From NCBI GenBank assembly GCA_002794775.1, contig NBAY01000094.1, forward strand, positions 61,838 through 125,837: 64,000 nucleotides of DNA, in the 5' to 3' direction. The first letter of the stretch is position 1; the number at the start of each line of letters is the position of its first letter. The position numbers were made by a program, and so were the translations under genes. This document shows, one piece after another, positions 44,809 through 57,384 of the stretch. The DNA is from Porodaedalea pini. Its lineage: Eukaryota > Basidiomycota > Agaricomycetes > Hymenochaetales > Hymenochaetaceae. Under the pieces are notes generated by a model. It was given only the letters and a program-made list of their open reading frames with translations. It searched no databases and was not told the origin of the DNA.

Positions 44809-45739
44809 GGCTCTAGTGCTTGCGATGTGGTGGGAGCGTAGGATGGTGACGGTTGGGACGAAAGACGGAAGACAAGGTATCATTCATGCGCCTTTGCGGG
44901 ACTCGCCATATTACAGAAGTAGATGCTATTAGCCATGACCTCAGAGCTCCGTCCAGTCTGCCCGAAAGTAGCACGTGATTTCTGTATCCGGCCTGTAACG
45001 TTTCCATTTAAGCTCCCCGCCACTACCGTCAGGATGGCTATTGCCTACGAAATGTGTAAAGTATATGGATGATGCTTTGGGCAAGATGACTCTCAGCCTG
45101 CGTAATGGTGCCGAGTCTATGTACACTGCGCGCTCAGCTTCTCGCTCGTCACACAGTCTTCCATCTTTTTGTCGCATACGGCCTTCGACGTGTCCTCCAA
45201 GATGCTCATAAATTCAAAGTCTGAGTCCACTACAATACAAGGGCTCCCAAGGACTATCATGGCATTTTCACAGAGTCTGCGTTTGGGCACTCAAATTGCA
45301 CCGTCTACTGGCCGGCGCAATGCATGACATGAAATCAGCAGCTGTAGGAACTGAGGGGGAACTGATGATGAAAGATGAGCATGATTATTAGCGTGTCTCT
45401 CATCCTCTTTCACATCGTATACACTAATGGATTATGCAGTGTCCTGCGAGTGGGGATTTTAAATGGTTTAGATCAGTCCTGGTTTCATATAGTGATTTGT
45501 CTGGGAAGCTCGCTGCATCATCAGTGAAACTCATCAATCTTATCACTCTTTGAGCAGTATTCAATGTCTCGTCCGCCGCTGCATCTTGCGTGTCAAGTAC
45601 ATCGTTATTCTCCCTCTAAACACGTATGACTTTTAAATGAAGAAGGGATCCGTCGCTGTTTGAAGGTAGCATATCCCTCGCCTGCTATCTGAGTTTCATC
45701 TATCTATCGTTGGCTCTTCTGTGTCATCTGATTTACCCT
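44809..45739. other. Intergenic, nothing recognised
   Basis: Upstream region of the preceding minus-strand gene, then sequence without a plausible frame. Confidence 0.5.
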
Positions 45740-46270
45740 GACTCCTCTAAAGATATACGAGCTTCATACAAGGATGATCTTAATTGATGGAAAAGTTCTC
45801 GTGGCGGCCAGATGGGCATCAATGACTCCACAGCATCACTTTCATACGAAGAGCTGGTCATTCCTGTGGAACTCCTACCGAGATCAAGCATTATATGTGG
45901 CGGCTGTACTCTTTCGCTCAGATATTAGGCTTTCGGCTAGGAGATGAAGCCGCCCTCTCCAATTGTTGGCTTCAAATGATGTTCTCTTCAGAAGTGGCCT
46001 CGAAGCTCCATCCATGTCTTCTCAGCCCTATCGGTATTATCACAGGAAAACATTACACTTCATCAAGTTGTTCAATGAAAATTTCGTATTCTTGGTTGCT
46101 GCAACTGATATCCTGCGAAATATGGGCAAGTTGGGAGTGGTCTTGTATTGTACATTACATGATGCCAGGGGTGCAAATTATGCTTCAGTCATGTCTTATT
46201 CCTTCAATCCTTCCCTGGCCATATCCTGGGACCGCGAGGAGTCACTGAAGCGAAGAAGATGTGGATGAAG
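45740..46270 (+). other. Coding-like stretch with an internal stop, unrecognised
   Basis: A single plus-strand frame is protein-like from about 45750 (ELHTRMILIDGKVLVAARWA) through SWSFLWNSYRDQALYVAAVL. It meets a TGA near 45944 and continues as LFRSGLEAPSMSSQPYRYYH and NENFVFLVAATDILRNMGKL to a stop near 46268. The amino-acid pattern is that of a folded protein, but I do not recognise it. It may be a broken gene. Confidence 0.4.
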
Positions 46271-46594
46271 AAGAGTGGAGCTTTGTGCCAAGTTCGTCTT
46301 GAAATGATGAATGTGCACATCTTGATGTGAAGAAGATGAAGCAGAACACAATGTTCTCGTGTGCCTTCGCAAGCTATACACAGATATCATGATTTCCCAG
46401 AAACATCTTCTCTGTGGGCCTTCTGTTTATGGTCTTCTGCTATTCTGCCGCTTGAACGTTTGCTCAGCTCCTGTCCGCCTAGCCTTCAACATCTCAGGCA
46501 AGTACTTATTGGAGTACATCCTGATTCTGAAGCATGAGACACGCCTGTCTCCTCTGCAATCCCCTTCAAGTTGTATAGCAACCCAAATTGTAGC

Positions 46595-47195
46595 ATGTAA
46601 CTCTCCATCAAATCCACTGTCGAGCCTGTTGACCCTAGTGTTGTCCCGGTCTGGATCTCAGAAATAAGCACCGAGTTATACTTTCAGCTAGCAATTGCTG
46701 CTGTTTTGGTCTATGACACCAGTACGTATTAGCATTTAAATCTTTACTGTAATAGGAGCTTACTGAAGTGTCAGTTATTACGATGGATAAAGAGGTTTCA
46801 GTGTCGTCCTGTCTTTTGGACTGGGATAAAATAATTAACATTTTGCATCTCAGGTCCAATATTTCTGGGTATGTCTTTCCAGTCAGCCTCGTTCAGCCAC
46901 TTAGGGTATAGATGTAGAGATCTCCATGGAGTATTGTTGCCGTTGTTCATTTTCTGGTGAGTCGCACTTATACAGGCAGGTGCTCAACAGAGCCATACGT
47001 AACCCTTTTCAGAACTGATACATTGGAGTATTCGGCTCCATTGCAAATTTATTCAGTGAGTAAAAGCACACCCTCTGGGTTCTCTGCATCCTAGGCAGCC
47101 AGATGCTGGTCAACTTGAAGAGGCAGGGGAACGAGGGCTGAATGAAGGAACAAGCTATAGGATGAGCTCGATGAGTGAGATGGAGTTCTCTTAGT
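46595..47195 (+). pseudogene. DUF6533-type membrane gene remnant
   Basis: The first exon aligns to the other family members (LSIKSTVEPVDPSVVPVWIS, YFQLAIAAVLVYDT). Its second codon is TAA where the relatives have Lys. Further exons (TMDKE, VQYFW) follow, then TACATTGGAGTATTCGG with TGA in place of the Arg codon before YIG (about 47016). It then jumps to the last exon (GSQMLVNLKRQGNEG, 47095), so all middle exons are deleted. It is dead. Confidence 0.78.
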
Positions 47196-47930
47196 CCAGG
47201 AGGAAGCAGAAGGTCTGCTTCCTTGACTTATCGGAATGTCAACTATCTGATAGTAAGTCACGCAGGCTGCTACGTAACAGAATCCTGTCTCGATATTGGG
47301 TTCGATATCATTTATTGTCAGAGTCTTCAATATGCTTTCCCTCCTTCAACCTGTTTCGACGCTCTCATCCGGTATCCACATTCTGGTTGTAGCGTAATCT
47401 GTGCGTGCAGCAACTACAGCTTACTTAGGCATATGTCATAAAAGTTTCTCTGGCGCTGTATTTTCAACATATTGGAGTTCAAGACGTGTGGAACGATTCG
47501 CAACTCGCAACTTGGCACGCAACTGAGATACATCAAATACAAACTGATTAATATTGGTCAGAAAGAGATGTCAGCTACGGCGGAAAGCGTTCGATGGTGA
47601 ATTTAGAAAAGGGGACTGAATACAACGGGTTGAATTGGTGTCCGAAATTCCAAATGCTCGTTAGAATGCTATAGTACAACAGGGATTGATAAGCGGCCGT
47701 AGTTACGGCCTCGGTTTTGGGTCAGGCAATATACATGAGTAGCGAGAAGCAATGAAGTGTCGTAAGCTCAGCAAGGTAGAAACTGATTGTTCAGTCCTCC
47801 AGGAAGATGCGGAGAAAATGTAAGAAAATGTTCGTGGATGCTGATAATGGAAAGTTAATGAGCACGTGATTGCAGCAAATGAACGACATATTTAGTACAT
47901 ACTTTGGAAGCAACGTGACGCCTGATAGTG
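47196..47930. other. Intergenic, nothing recognised
   Basis: No gene or repeat seen between the membrane-gene remnant and the 3' end of the next gene. Confidence 0.5.
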
Positions 47931-48658
47931 CTAGAAACCACCCAAACGACCCTGGCCGTAGTTCTCGCGATACACGTCTGCGCTGCGGGAGGGCGTGCGC
48001 TTGCTACCATCTACGTGTTGTTGTTGTGTTATCGGAGAAGTAGACGCATGAGAGATGCGTGATTTGCCGGAGGACAATTCAAGGTTTTGACGATGAAGGA
48101 AGTCGGCTTTTCCAGGGACGACGCCTTGACGCGAAGAAATGTAGGGTACGGATGCGCCCTCATTGGGGTTCTGTCGTGAACGGGAGCGAGAAGATGGATC
48201 TGTAAGATCCAGTTAGATGGATCATGGATCAACGTGGAAGTATGTATAAACATACCATTGCCACCTGACCCGGAGGTGTATTGCGTGCTAGTATCGAAAC
48301 CGAGGACACGCATACGTGGATGCGCATGGTCGCATTTCTTCCATGCGCGGCCGGGAGTCGACTCGTTGAAGCAGTCTGAGTCTTCGCCTTGATCGTCCAC
48401 AGGGTGGTAAGTATCTGCGGTAACGCCACATGTTTGACCACGATAGCCGTGCTCAGGCAACGCGCGCGCGCTGAGAGAGACATCAATGGGCAAACAGTGG
48501 TATGCGGAGACGGTGCTGGCAGCTTGTCTCGGCGTCCTTGAATCTAGACGAGACGAATAGTGCACTTGGGCCTTTCTGCTCTGAGACGACGGCGACGCGC
48601 TGTTGTCAGACGACAGGACAGGACGCGGTTTTGTTACGAAGCTCGAAGAGTAAGGCAT
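47931..48658 (-). CDS. Disordered Ser/Arg-rich protein, unknown function
   Basis: Two exons (48658-48256 and 48199-47931), with a clean gtatgt...ttacag intron, give an exact frame of 223 residues. It begins MPYSSSFVTKPRPVLSSDNS and ends YRENYGQGRLGGF. It is rich in Ser, Arg, Pro and Gln without hydrophobic core, so it is likely disordered. I see no domain, signal peptide or membrane helix. The intact frame across the intron supports a real gene. Confidence 0.6.
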
Positions 48659-50856
48659 GGCGACGACAAGCTTCGGAGTATGTGGGGTACTTTTTAGTGA
48701 GTGAGAGGTCAGCCATGGTCCGTGCTTATAAGCCAGAAGAAATCGGGGTTAGTCCAAGCAAATATCGTGGATGTAGGGAAGGAAGATTTGGCGCGTGTCC
48801 GTGTCAGTCATGTGATGATCGGCGAGTAACTGCCATAATCGGGAATAAGAACCACGGCTCTCCTCACAAAAATACTCAAGAAAAATCGCCGTTGGACGAT
48901 AAGTAAAGACTAGTCATCTGATGACTCACCCCAGTTCTCCTCAGCTGCCCACAATCTACACGGGAACATGCCACTCTTCCCAAGTTCCCCCGCTCCTTCT
49001 TCATCTTACTCTAAATTGTCCGCTAACTGCTTGCATCGTGTCGTCTGACCACCTTGTATCCGACGGTCTGGCCTTTACCGTGGGACGCTCAAGAGAAACT
49101 GTTTAAATAAGTAAGTATTCGTGATGCCTAGTGCTGAGGTGGCCGCCGATCAACGGGGCAATGCTTTCTGGCTTCGGGATTTGCCTCTCAGGACAGGGAC
49201 TCGTGTCTCCTTTCCGAAGCAACGTGGGTTCGCATCTCTGAAACGTCCTCAAAATCGCCGTCTTATCTTTTATCGTTCATGCTCTTTCGTTTCGGGAGTT
49301 TAGATGCAGACCGTCGTTTCACATACTGCCTCTTGACGTTGTCAGGCGCTCCCTGGACGCGGTCCCCAATTCTAAATGGGCGGACTTATCTTTACTCAAA
49401 GTGCCTTAACCGTAGTCCGAAAGTCCGAAAGAACTCCAAACCAATATCTGTGAATCAGCGGGGACCTGCTCGGTGGCCTCGCACCCTCGATCGACCGTCG
49501 CTTCTCTTACTCTTGCTCAGTCAAACCTCAGTCCTCAGTTTGGAAGTCGCGAAACGCGCCCATGCATGACCTGATGTGTAGACATCTGTGCCATACACTT
49601 GTCTTTCCCATGACCTCCGCTTACTTCAATCTTTCCAGATTCATCTTTCTCGCTCTAGTTGTTCGACAGCTCGTTTTCCTTGTTAACGTCGACAGGCGGA
49701 ATCTCTCGCTCTGGGCAGTTATGGACTGGACTATCTTTTAGGGACCATGGTCTGGCCTAGGCTGCTTTTAATTATTTCGAAATCAGACAGTCACAAGCGT
49801 ACAATTGCTGGCAATGCCAGCGGTCAAAAGCCACGGGTCTTAGCTATCAGACGACAAGGAGCTGTATTTCAAATGCTCGGCGATCCCGGAAAAGTAAGTA
49901 TATGTAGAGAATCTAACGTCGTTCCTCTGATCTACTATATTGCATTGTTTTCATAGTGTGCGCCTTTGAGGTTCTACCTCTAGGACAGTCAGTGCTCGTG
50001 TCAAATGCCGATGTCAAGAACATTTGGCGACGTGGAGTCCGTCGTATGTCGATAGCAACTCAGCGGCGGCAGTAGCTATCCATGGCACGACCTGATCATA
50101 TGTCTTTACCGTGTGCTCCTGGAAAGACAATCTCGTACATGTGCACCAACGCTTACTTCTAGAAGAGATCCTCAGCTAGTCATTCAACTCCTCGAGTGTC
50201 TGTTTCTCGTGGTTAGCGAGTGTCTGAATGTTCAGATCTGTTGATCTGCTTCATTCTCGGATCTGCGACTCGGTATTTTAGAAGTGGATGAGTACCCGAG
50301 ACTGCCGACCTCCGCTGCTGTTCCTCGTCCGCTCCTTTCGCAGTCAAAGGGTGCATTTTTAGTATCCTGTGTACGTATATTTATTCGCTCGTCGATCCAT
50401 CTTCAAGATCTTGATAAGGTAAGTTTGGAGCCATTGCCGCTTAGTCATCATCGGCAGACGCGATTTTGCTGGAGGGCTGTTCGCTGTCGCCGTGCACGCC
50501 AACATCAACACGTCTTGCTCTTCATCAAACTCATCAGAAATTTTCTTGCAGGCCGCCATTGCGGTCACTTCTGATATGGACTTGGATTGGCCCTCTTCCT
50601 CCGGTCCCTGAGTAAGCGGTCCTGAGGTGCGAACACCGGCTTTTGTTCATGTTGTAAACGCGTTGATTCAAATTCTATTGAAATTCTTTTTAGTTAAAAG
50701 CGCCTATCATGTTGCCCCCCCCCCCTGCTGGCATCAACATCTGTTAGGCATCCACCTCGGGACTGTCACGAAGCATTATTAAGAGAGCACGGAACTGCTT
50801 GCGGTGAGCAGACTTCCATCCGTTCTCTTGACCTCCGCTGACCAGATAAGGCCAGA
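48659..50856. other. Long intergenic stretch; no gene resolved
   Basis: Short plus-strand frames with exon-like edges exist (for example 49747-49895, containing QKPRVLAIRRQGAVFQMLGD followed by a gtaagt donor). None could be joined into a protein. A run of 11 C lies at 50715-50725. Confidence 0.45.
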
Positions 50857-52346
50857 ATGATTACTCGGGAAAGGTATATCTTGTCGAACGCGGAGGGCAA
50901 ATGCTACCAGTTTGCTGTGAACAGGTACGGTTTAGTCAATGGCGATTCCCTGCGAGCACTTTACAGTGGCTCGGCGGGCGGACCAATAACTCTCGTTCTG
51001 GCGCACGCCCTCGGTCTCCGTACGTTAGATCTTGAGGCATTTTCCCTTTTCATCCTGACATCGAAGCTCAGATAAAGAAGTTTGGGAGCCGTTTCTCGAG
51101 GACTTGAAGATCCTGCAAGCAAACGAGGCACAGCTTCGCGACGACGGCCTCGTGACGGAAGCTTGGTCCGTCGATTGTCCAAGCCACGGCGATGGAGGGG
51201 TCCTCAATGAGAAAAAGCTCATCCACGATGATACCTTTCACAGTCAGTTAGCCTTCTTATCTTCTGTCTTCCTTCCCTGTGCACGCTGTATTAATAGAAT
51301 TTTGACCTCTCAGGTAGCCGGGAATATGCTCGGTCTATAATGACTCTCCTCGAATCGCCGGTATTTGCGTCTCCACGTTCTCGGCGTCTTATTCTTGTAG
51401 GCCACTCCGGAGGCGCATGCGCCGCGTGTGTATTGCTTTCTTCTTGGGATCCGCCCCTATGTTCTGACGAAAATATTTTTCATGGCATACAGCGCACTTG
51501 TAATGCGCGAATGCGTGCGCCGCTGGGGCCCGGGAGGCACGCCGTTTCACTCGTTCGTCATCATCGAAAGCCCTGTAGTCGCGACGCCACTCAGCCCATT
51601 GAAGGAGCGCAGCGACCACTGGATGGTCATTGGCGGCATGCTATCACAGTTCTCGAAGACGAGGCGTGACAAGTGGGGCTCGATGAAGGAGGCGTGTGAG
51701 TGGCTTCGCAGACGTCCACCGTATAGCGACTGGGATCCGCGCGCCCTGCGCCGTTACGTCGTGCGTCCGTCCTGCCTTTCTGCTGTCTATACTAGGTCTA
51801 ATTGCTAGTAGGAATTTGGCCTACGCCCACTCCCGACAGCTTTCTACCCGGACGAGACATCCGGCCTCACGCTAAAATGCTATAAGGCATTTGAAACTAG
51901 ACCTTTCGGCAGCCGCGAAGAGACAACCACGGCAGGTGCGGTGCTGGAAGAACTGCACCCGATCTTGCCTGTCCATATCATCTTCGGACAGCTTAGCCCA
52001 TTCAGGTATGTGCTGTCTCCATCAGTCTTCCTATATTTGACTTTGCGCTAATGTGTTTGACCACTCGTTAGACCGCCGGATGAGGACATCCCTCTCCTGA
52101 CATCTCGGACAGGGAAAAACAGCTTTTACGCCTCCGTGACGGACATCCCGGATGCCAGCCATCTAGTTTGTTTTCTTTTTCTTGGCTTAGTCCCTATGTT
52201 CTTCGAATCACTAATACCCTCATCGTACCCGGAAACAGCTTGTTCAAGAGGTACCGGCGATCGCTGCCAGAGCTGTACTTGATACGATGAAGTTCCGGCG
52301 ACATGAAGAGAAGCCAAATGCCGTTCAATTCTCCAGTGTCCTCTAG
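50857..52346 (+). CDS. Alpha/beta hydrolase
   Basis: Seven exons (50857-51019, 51072-51242, 51314-51425, 51493-51760, 51812-52005, 52072-52165, 52239-52346) give an exact frame of 369 residues. LILVGHSGGACAAALVMREC contains the nucleophile elbow G-x-S-x-G with Ser as likely nucleophile. ITLVLAHALGLHKEVWEPFL at the start fits beta-3 and the oxyanion region. The acid and histidine are probably in the last exons (EDIPLL, PDASHL). It resembles the AB hydrolase-1 family, which covers esterases, lipases and hydrolases of lactones. No signal peptide is seen, so cytosolic or peroxisomal. The substrate cannot be inferred. Confidence 0.85.
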
Positions 52347-52918
52347 GGCCTTGAAGATGATCGTACGGATGTTCTCTGATTCTCCTTGAGAGTGTACGGG
52401 TTTTCTTTGGATTCGCTTTTTTGCACCTTCAACTTATGATAAATGTAATGTTGCTAGGATATCAATTCTTACGGTGGGCGATGTCAGTATTTACTATAAA
52501 CTGTAATCTTATGTAATATCAGACTTTTTTTCTCATCGCCATGTCGAGACTTGTTCTCATCTTACTTGACCAATCTCCACCGTGACACGTTCATCACGTC
52601 GACCACGCATGGTCGGCGACAATGCGGCTTTGATGTCAAATTGATTCAGTTTGACCCGCCTGGCGATCTCAGTTCGCGACATCTCCTTCTGTTTTGCTTG
52701 ATGTGACAGAACGCCCCTTGGACCTATTCCGAATCAAATACTCTGAAACTCCGAGAGGTACGCTGAAGTGTGGGTCGAACGTCAGCGCCCTGGGGACCAT
52801 TGATGCATATTGATGTGTTCCCTTACAAGTATGTGATCTCTGAGCATTGACGACGCCCCCCTTTCCTCGCATTTTCTTGACTCTCTCCCTGCTCGCCTCG
52901 CCGTCCATAGCACGCGCA
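52347..52918. other. Intergenic, nothing recognised
   Basis: The 3' flank of the hydrolase and upstream region of the following membrane gene. Confidence 0.5.
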
Positions 52919-54454
52919 ATGTCTTCTCTAGGCTTCGGTACGGAAAGCCCCAAGGTGGAGGTAGAGCACCTTTTCGCGGTGCGGTATCTGACGCGTAAGT
53001 CTTGTCTTATATTTGACTTGAGTTTTCACTCATTCGACTTCAAAAAATACAGTGGCAGGATTCACGGTGCTGTTATACGATGTGGCGCTGACGTTTGAGG
53101 AGGAGGTCAAAGTAGTGTGGTCCACGCGCCGGTGGACGCTCCCGAAAATCGCCTATCTCTTGAACCGTTACGGAGCGTGCGCGTTAGCGATGTTCTATCT
53201 GAGTTGTACGTCTCCCTTCTTTTCCAGACGCTTTAGAGAATTGAAGAGATTTTTTGAAATATTAGTCTTGATGCCATTTTTTGATAGAAGCGATAGCTGG
53301 GTGAGTCGCTTTGCGTATGATCAGCCAGAACAGCGACAAAATGCTAACCGTGGTGAAGTATGTTTATCCTTGCAGATGAGCATCGCATCATGGTGCTGAT
53401 GGTTGATCTATTGTAGGTGCAAGTCTGCCGGTGCTATCGACATGGTCCTTGATGTCACGATCGAGACGCTGGGGAATGGTATGCGGCCGTGTGGAGTATA
53501 GCGATCAGAATACTCTGACCTAGTTTGCCTCTAGGAATTGTGCTGTACGAGCTTATATGTCTATGGGCGACCAATAAGCGTATAGCGTGCTTAATGGCGG
53601 CTGGTTTCATTATTCTTCACTCGGCGACGATAGTCTCGCTCGGTATTGCTGTAGTCCAGCTGAGGAGTGCGTTGTTATAGCTTGAAACCAGTCTACTCCT
53701 CTCACTGAACAGCCTTTTACCTTAGGATTTCTTCGGTTCGCTCATTTGACTAATACGTTACGGACTTGCTTCGCCATAGCAAACCCTACAGCATTCAAGG
53801 GAGTGTACATTCCAGCAGTAAGCTGTGTTATATTTATGTCGCAACGTACACTCTCCTGACGCAAATACAGGTCGCTCTTGATATTTACGCATTCGTTCTA
53901 CTTTTGTTGAACGCGCTTTCGCGGCCTCGTTCCTCATCCCAAAAGCTTTTGGATCTGCTTTGGAGCGACGGTGCCATTTTCTTTCTGGTATGTTTTGCTT
54001 ATGCTCTGCTACAATTTGAATAAAACTGACGATGTTCCAGACAACGTTTTGTTCGTCGTTCTCTTTGCTAGGGCTTACTTCACCGTCCTTACTTCGTTTC
54101 GCTACAGCAATGCGCACAATGTGTCTAGTTATCAACATTGCAGCACCGGTGAGTAACGTTTCGCTCACTGATAGCATTCGACAAATTCTGAAGGTCCAAA
54201 TTAGCCATCCTTATCTGTCCTAGGCTTAAGGTACGCTACCCTGCTGTGATGTGGTTGCTCTCGATACTGAATTTGCAACCGCCAGCTTCTCGTCGGCGAT
54301 GGTGGCGGCAGCAGTTTCCCGTCTCTACCTTCGTCTAAATCTCGCTTCCCAGCGCGATGATCTCGAATTATCAGTCTATGGAAGCTTCTATGCCAATGAG
54401 CTTCTGCTAGAGGAGTGCGAACTTCAAGACCGCACAGCGAAATTGAATGATTAA
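52919..54454 (+). CDS. DUF6533-type seven-helix membrane protein
   Basis: The N-terminal exons give the signature of DUF6533: VLLYDVALTFEEEVKVVWST, then LPKIAYLLNRYGACALAMFY. Following exons spell CKSAGAIDMVLDVTIETLGN, IVLYELICLWATNKRIACLM, AAGFIILHSATIVSLGIAVV, CFAIANPTAFKGVYIPA (53777), VALDIYAFVLLLLNALSRPR and a final exon ending LLLEECELQDRTAKLND. All splice sites I followed are regular (exon 1 52919-52994, exon 2 53053-53205, a 10-nt exon at 53291-53300, then 53417). Seven hydrophobic segments are visible. The family is abundant in agaricomycetes and has no assigned function. It is one of the better-preserved members here and lies upstream of the second MFS gene. Confidence 0.8.
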
Positions 54455-55141
54455 TTTATTATTTTCCGCTTGGTATTTTACGGTTCTGTGCAGGTTGCCA
54501 TATGTCATTTAATCAGGGCACCTGTATGTACATGTTTTGTTGCCTACTTGTATACTTACCGTGTTGTTTTGGCATGTCGTATACTCCAATCAACCATCAT
54601 TTTCTCGTGCGTGCTGTCTTACGGCGTGCACAGCTTGCTGAGATCAATACCGAGATGAACGGAGGCCATCCCACGCAATTTAGAGCTACGCTCAAAACGG
54701 AGGTATTTGTTACTGCTCATGTCCGCTTCCAGGCCGCTATTCCCTACCTCCGGTGGGTTGATTGCTTCGATTCCAAGCTTCCCAGGTCTTGTCAGAAGAA
54801 GACTACGCTGATACGCATTTCGATCACCTTTTTATTTTTCACCAGCGGCCATCAGCTTCTTTCACGACCATGTGCATGGATCACTATCTTTCTCCCTCCG
54901 GCATACAGTTTGATGTATGGAATGGACATCTTTAGACTCTGCGGGTGCTCAAGAATATTCGAAACGTGGGTTCCCAGCGGAGCAAGGCCGAGAAAATAGA
55001 AGGACTCTCGGAAACTCAGAACAGACATCGAGCCACCTCACGTCTTCTGTTCTTTCCCGTGCTCTCCATTTCTGGCGCCTAGACGGTGTCGAGCACTGCT
55101 CTCCATCTGTCCAACTCGCTTACCCCTCTCCTTTACTCTCG
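54455..55141. other. Intergenic region upstream of the second MFS gene
   Basis: An open frame exists on the plus strand but has no likeness to a family. I treat the stretch as promoter and spacer. Confidence 0.45.
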
Positions 55142-57384
55142 ATGTCCGCGATTCCCAACAGTGAAGACGATACCTCAGTTGATTTGGAGCCCAAGCTTGG
55201 AGCTCGAAAGGTATCTGAGTCGACAGTGTCGAGCATGCCTGCGAAGGACTCACCCCATGCACTGTCGAGTGCTACTGAGGTCAACGGTGCCGATGAGAAC
55301 CGGCAGAAGGAGCGTGGTCTGCGCTTTTGGATGTGCATTGTCGCGATAATGGTGTCTTCTTTCCTTATGGTCTTGGATCTAGTAAGTCTGAAATAATCTG
55401 CACGGTTTGCTTTGAGCTAATGAGAAAACACAGTCTGGAGTCGGAACTGCACTTCCAGTAATTGTGGCCGATCTCAACGGCAAGGAGTTCGAATGGGTGG
55501 GCTCGGCATACGCGCTTTCAGCGACGGCGTTCTTACCTCTGAGCGGTGGATTGGCACAAGTGAGAGTTGTTCTATTTCATCCTCTAATGTTATCTGATGG
55601 ATCATGGAGGTATTTGGACGAAGGAGTATCATGTTAGCCATGGTGTTTCTCTTCGCCGTAGGAAGCGCCATGTGCGGCGCTGCTCCGAGTCTTAACTTCC
55701 TCATCGCATCTCGGAGTACGCCATCTAATTCTCTTATTTATCATGCATTGTCTTATTACAGTCCATTACAGCTCTCCAAGGCATCGGTGCCGGCGGTATT
55801 GCGTCCTTGACGCAGATAATTATCGCCGATCTTGTGTCTCTCCAGGAGCGAGGCACGTTTAACGGTCTTGTTGCAATGTACGCCTTTCTTTTTCGTCAGT
55901 CCTTTGGTCCCTTCACTCAAATAGTTATTAACGCGTTTTAAAATGTCCCTTTGATAGCGCGTATGCTTTTGGAACCTCAAGTGCGCCAGTCATAGCCGGA
56001 GCTCTTGTGCAGCGCGGACAGTGGAGATGGTTCTTTTGTAAGATGCGTTCTCTCTTAATACTCGTTAGACATTAATACCAGCGTGTCTTACAGATATGAA
56101 CCTGCCCATTTGCGCTGTCACTGCCTTTCTCGTATTCACATGTCTCGATCTGAAAGTACCAAAGGGAACGATCAGAGAAAAGCTCCTCAGGCTGGACTGG
56201 ACGTGCGTTTTGTTTCCATTTTTCATGAGTGATCCAAAGTAATTGGGTACGCAGAGGCAACTTCCTTGTCGTTGCTTCAACAACGGCGGCAGTTATTGGG
56301 TTAACCTGGGAGGCATTAAGTTCCCGTGGTCCTCAGCGGAAGTGTTAGCACCACTTATTGTTGGAATCGTCGGCTTCGGCGCATTCGTCCTTTATGAAGC
56401 GAAATATGCAGAGCATCCGCTTGTACGTTATGTCCGCACATGTGACGAGCGTTCTTGTCTAACAAAGTGGTTAGGTACCCTTTGAGGTTATGTCTACTCG
56501 GACTGGAGCTAGTGGATACATTCAGGGATTCTTCACAAATTTCTACTTGCTCGGTGCAATTTGTATGTTTTTCTCCCTCGATCTGTGAATCGGTAAAATT
56601 ATTAACGGCGATATTCCTAGACTATCTGCCCGTATACTTCCAGGCTTGCAAGCTCGCTTCTGCAGTTGGCTCTGGTGTTGATATATTCGGCCTCGGATGC
56701 ACGATCATGCCTTTCGGCCTTGTCTCTGGCATCAGCGTCGCAAAGTCGGGCAAATACCGGCCTCAGCTGTGGCTCGCCTGGGTCTCTCTTATCGTCGCTG
56801 GCGGGTTGCTTATGTCGCTTGACGCGGACAGCAGTCGAGCGAAGTACATCGGGTATCAGGTGTTCATCGGCCTCGGGCTCGGGATCCTGATGACGACGGC
56901 GTTCTTCCCCGTCCTCGCTCCGCTGCCTGTTTCGCTGAACGCAAACGCTCTTGCGTTCTTCATGTTCGTACGCTTCTTCTCTCAGGTAGGCTCAAATACT
57001 CTGCTTTTATACATTGGATAACAACCAGCCTATCTATTTTTCTAGGTCTGGGGAGTTACCGTCGGCGGCACAATCTTGCAGAACGAGCTGCAGAAGAAGC
57101 TGCCTGCTGAATTCATTCAGCGGTTCCCTTCCGGCACTTCTGTCGCCTATTCGATTATCCCGATCATCCCTACGCTCGAAGAGCCCTTTCGTACCAGCGT
57201 GCGTGTTGCGTTCTCGGACAGTCTGCGCGTGTACTGGGCTGTGCTTCTCGCCGTCGGTGTTGCTGGCCTTGCTGCGAGCTTGTTGATGAAAGCTTTACCA
57301 CTACACACCTCATTGGACAAGGACTGGGGACTCAAGGAAAATGAGGACGATTCTGGAAGAATTGAAATGTCAAGAGGCACATAG
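55142..57384 (+). CDS. DHA14-type MFS transporter, copy 2, one base short
   Basis: Ten exons (55142-55381, 55434-55559, 55610-55715, 55772-55877, 55958-56037, 56094-56202, 56255-56422, 56475-56562, 56621-56985, 57046-57384) match copy 1 exon by exon. They carry GVGTALPVIVADLNGKEFEW, FGRRS, LQGIGAGGIASLTQIIIADL, ERGTFNGLVAI and PLPVSLNANALAFFMFVRFF. The start MSAIPNSEDD is followed by an acidic disordered N-terminus. Exon 7 is one base short near 56313 (ctgggaggcatt, where a further G restores WEGIKFPW), so the frame breaks there. Everything else is intact. Family role is export of drugs or metabolites by proton antiport. It is flanked by DUF6533-type genes on both sides. Confidence 0.86.
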
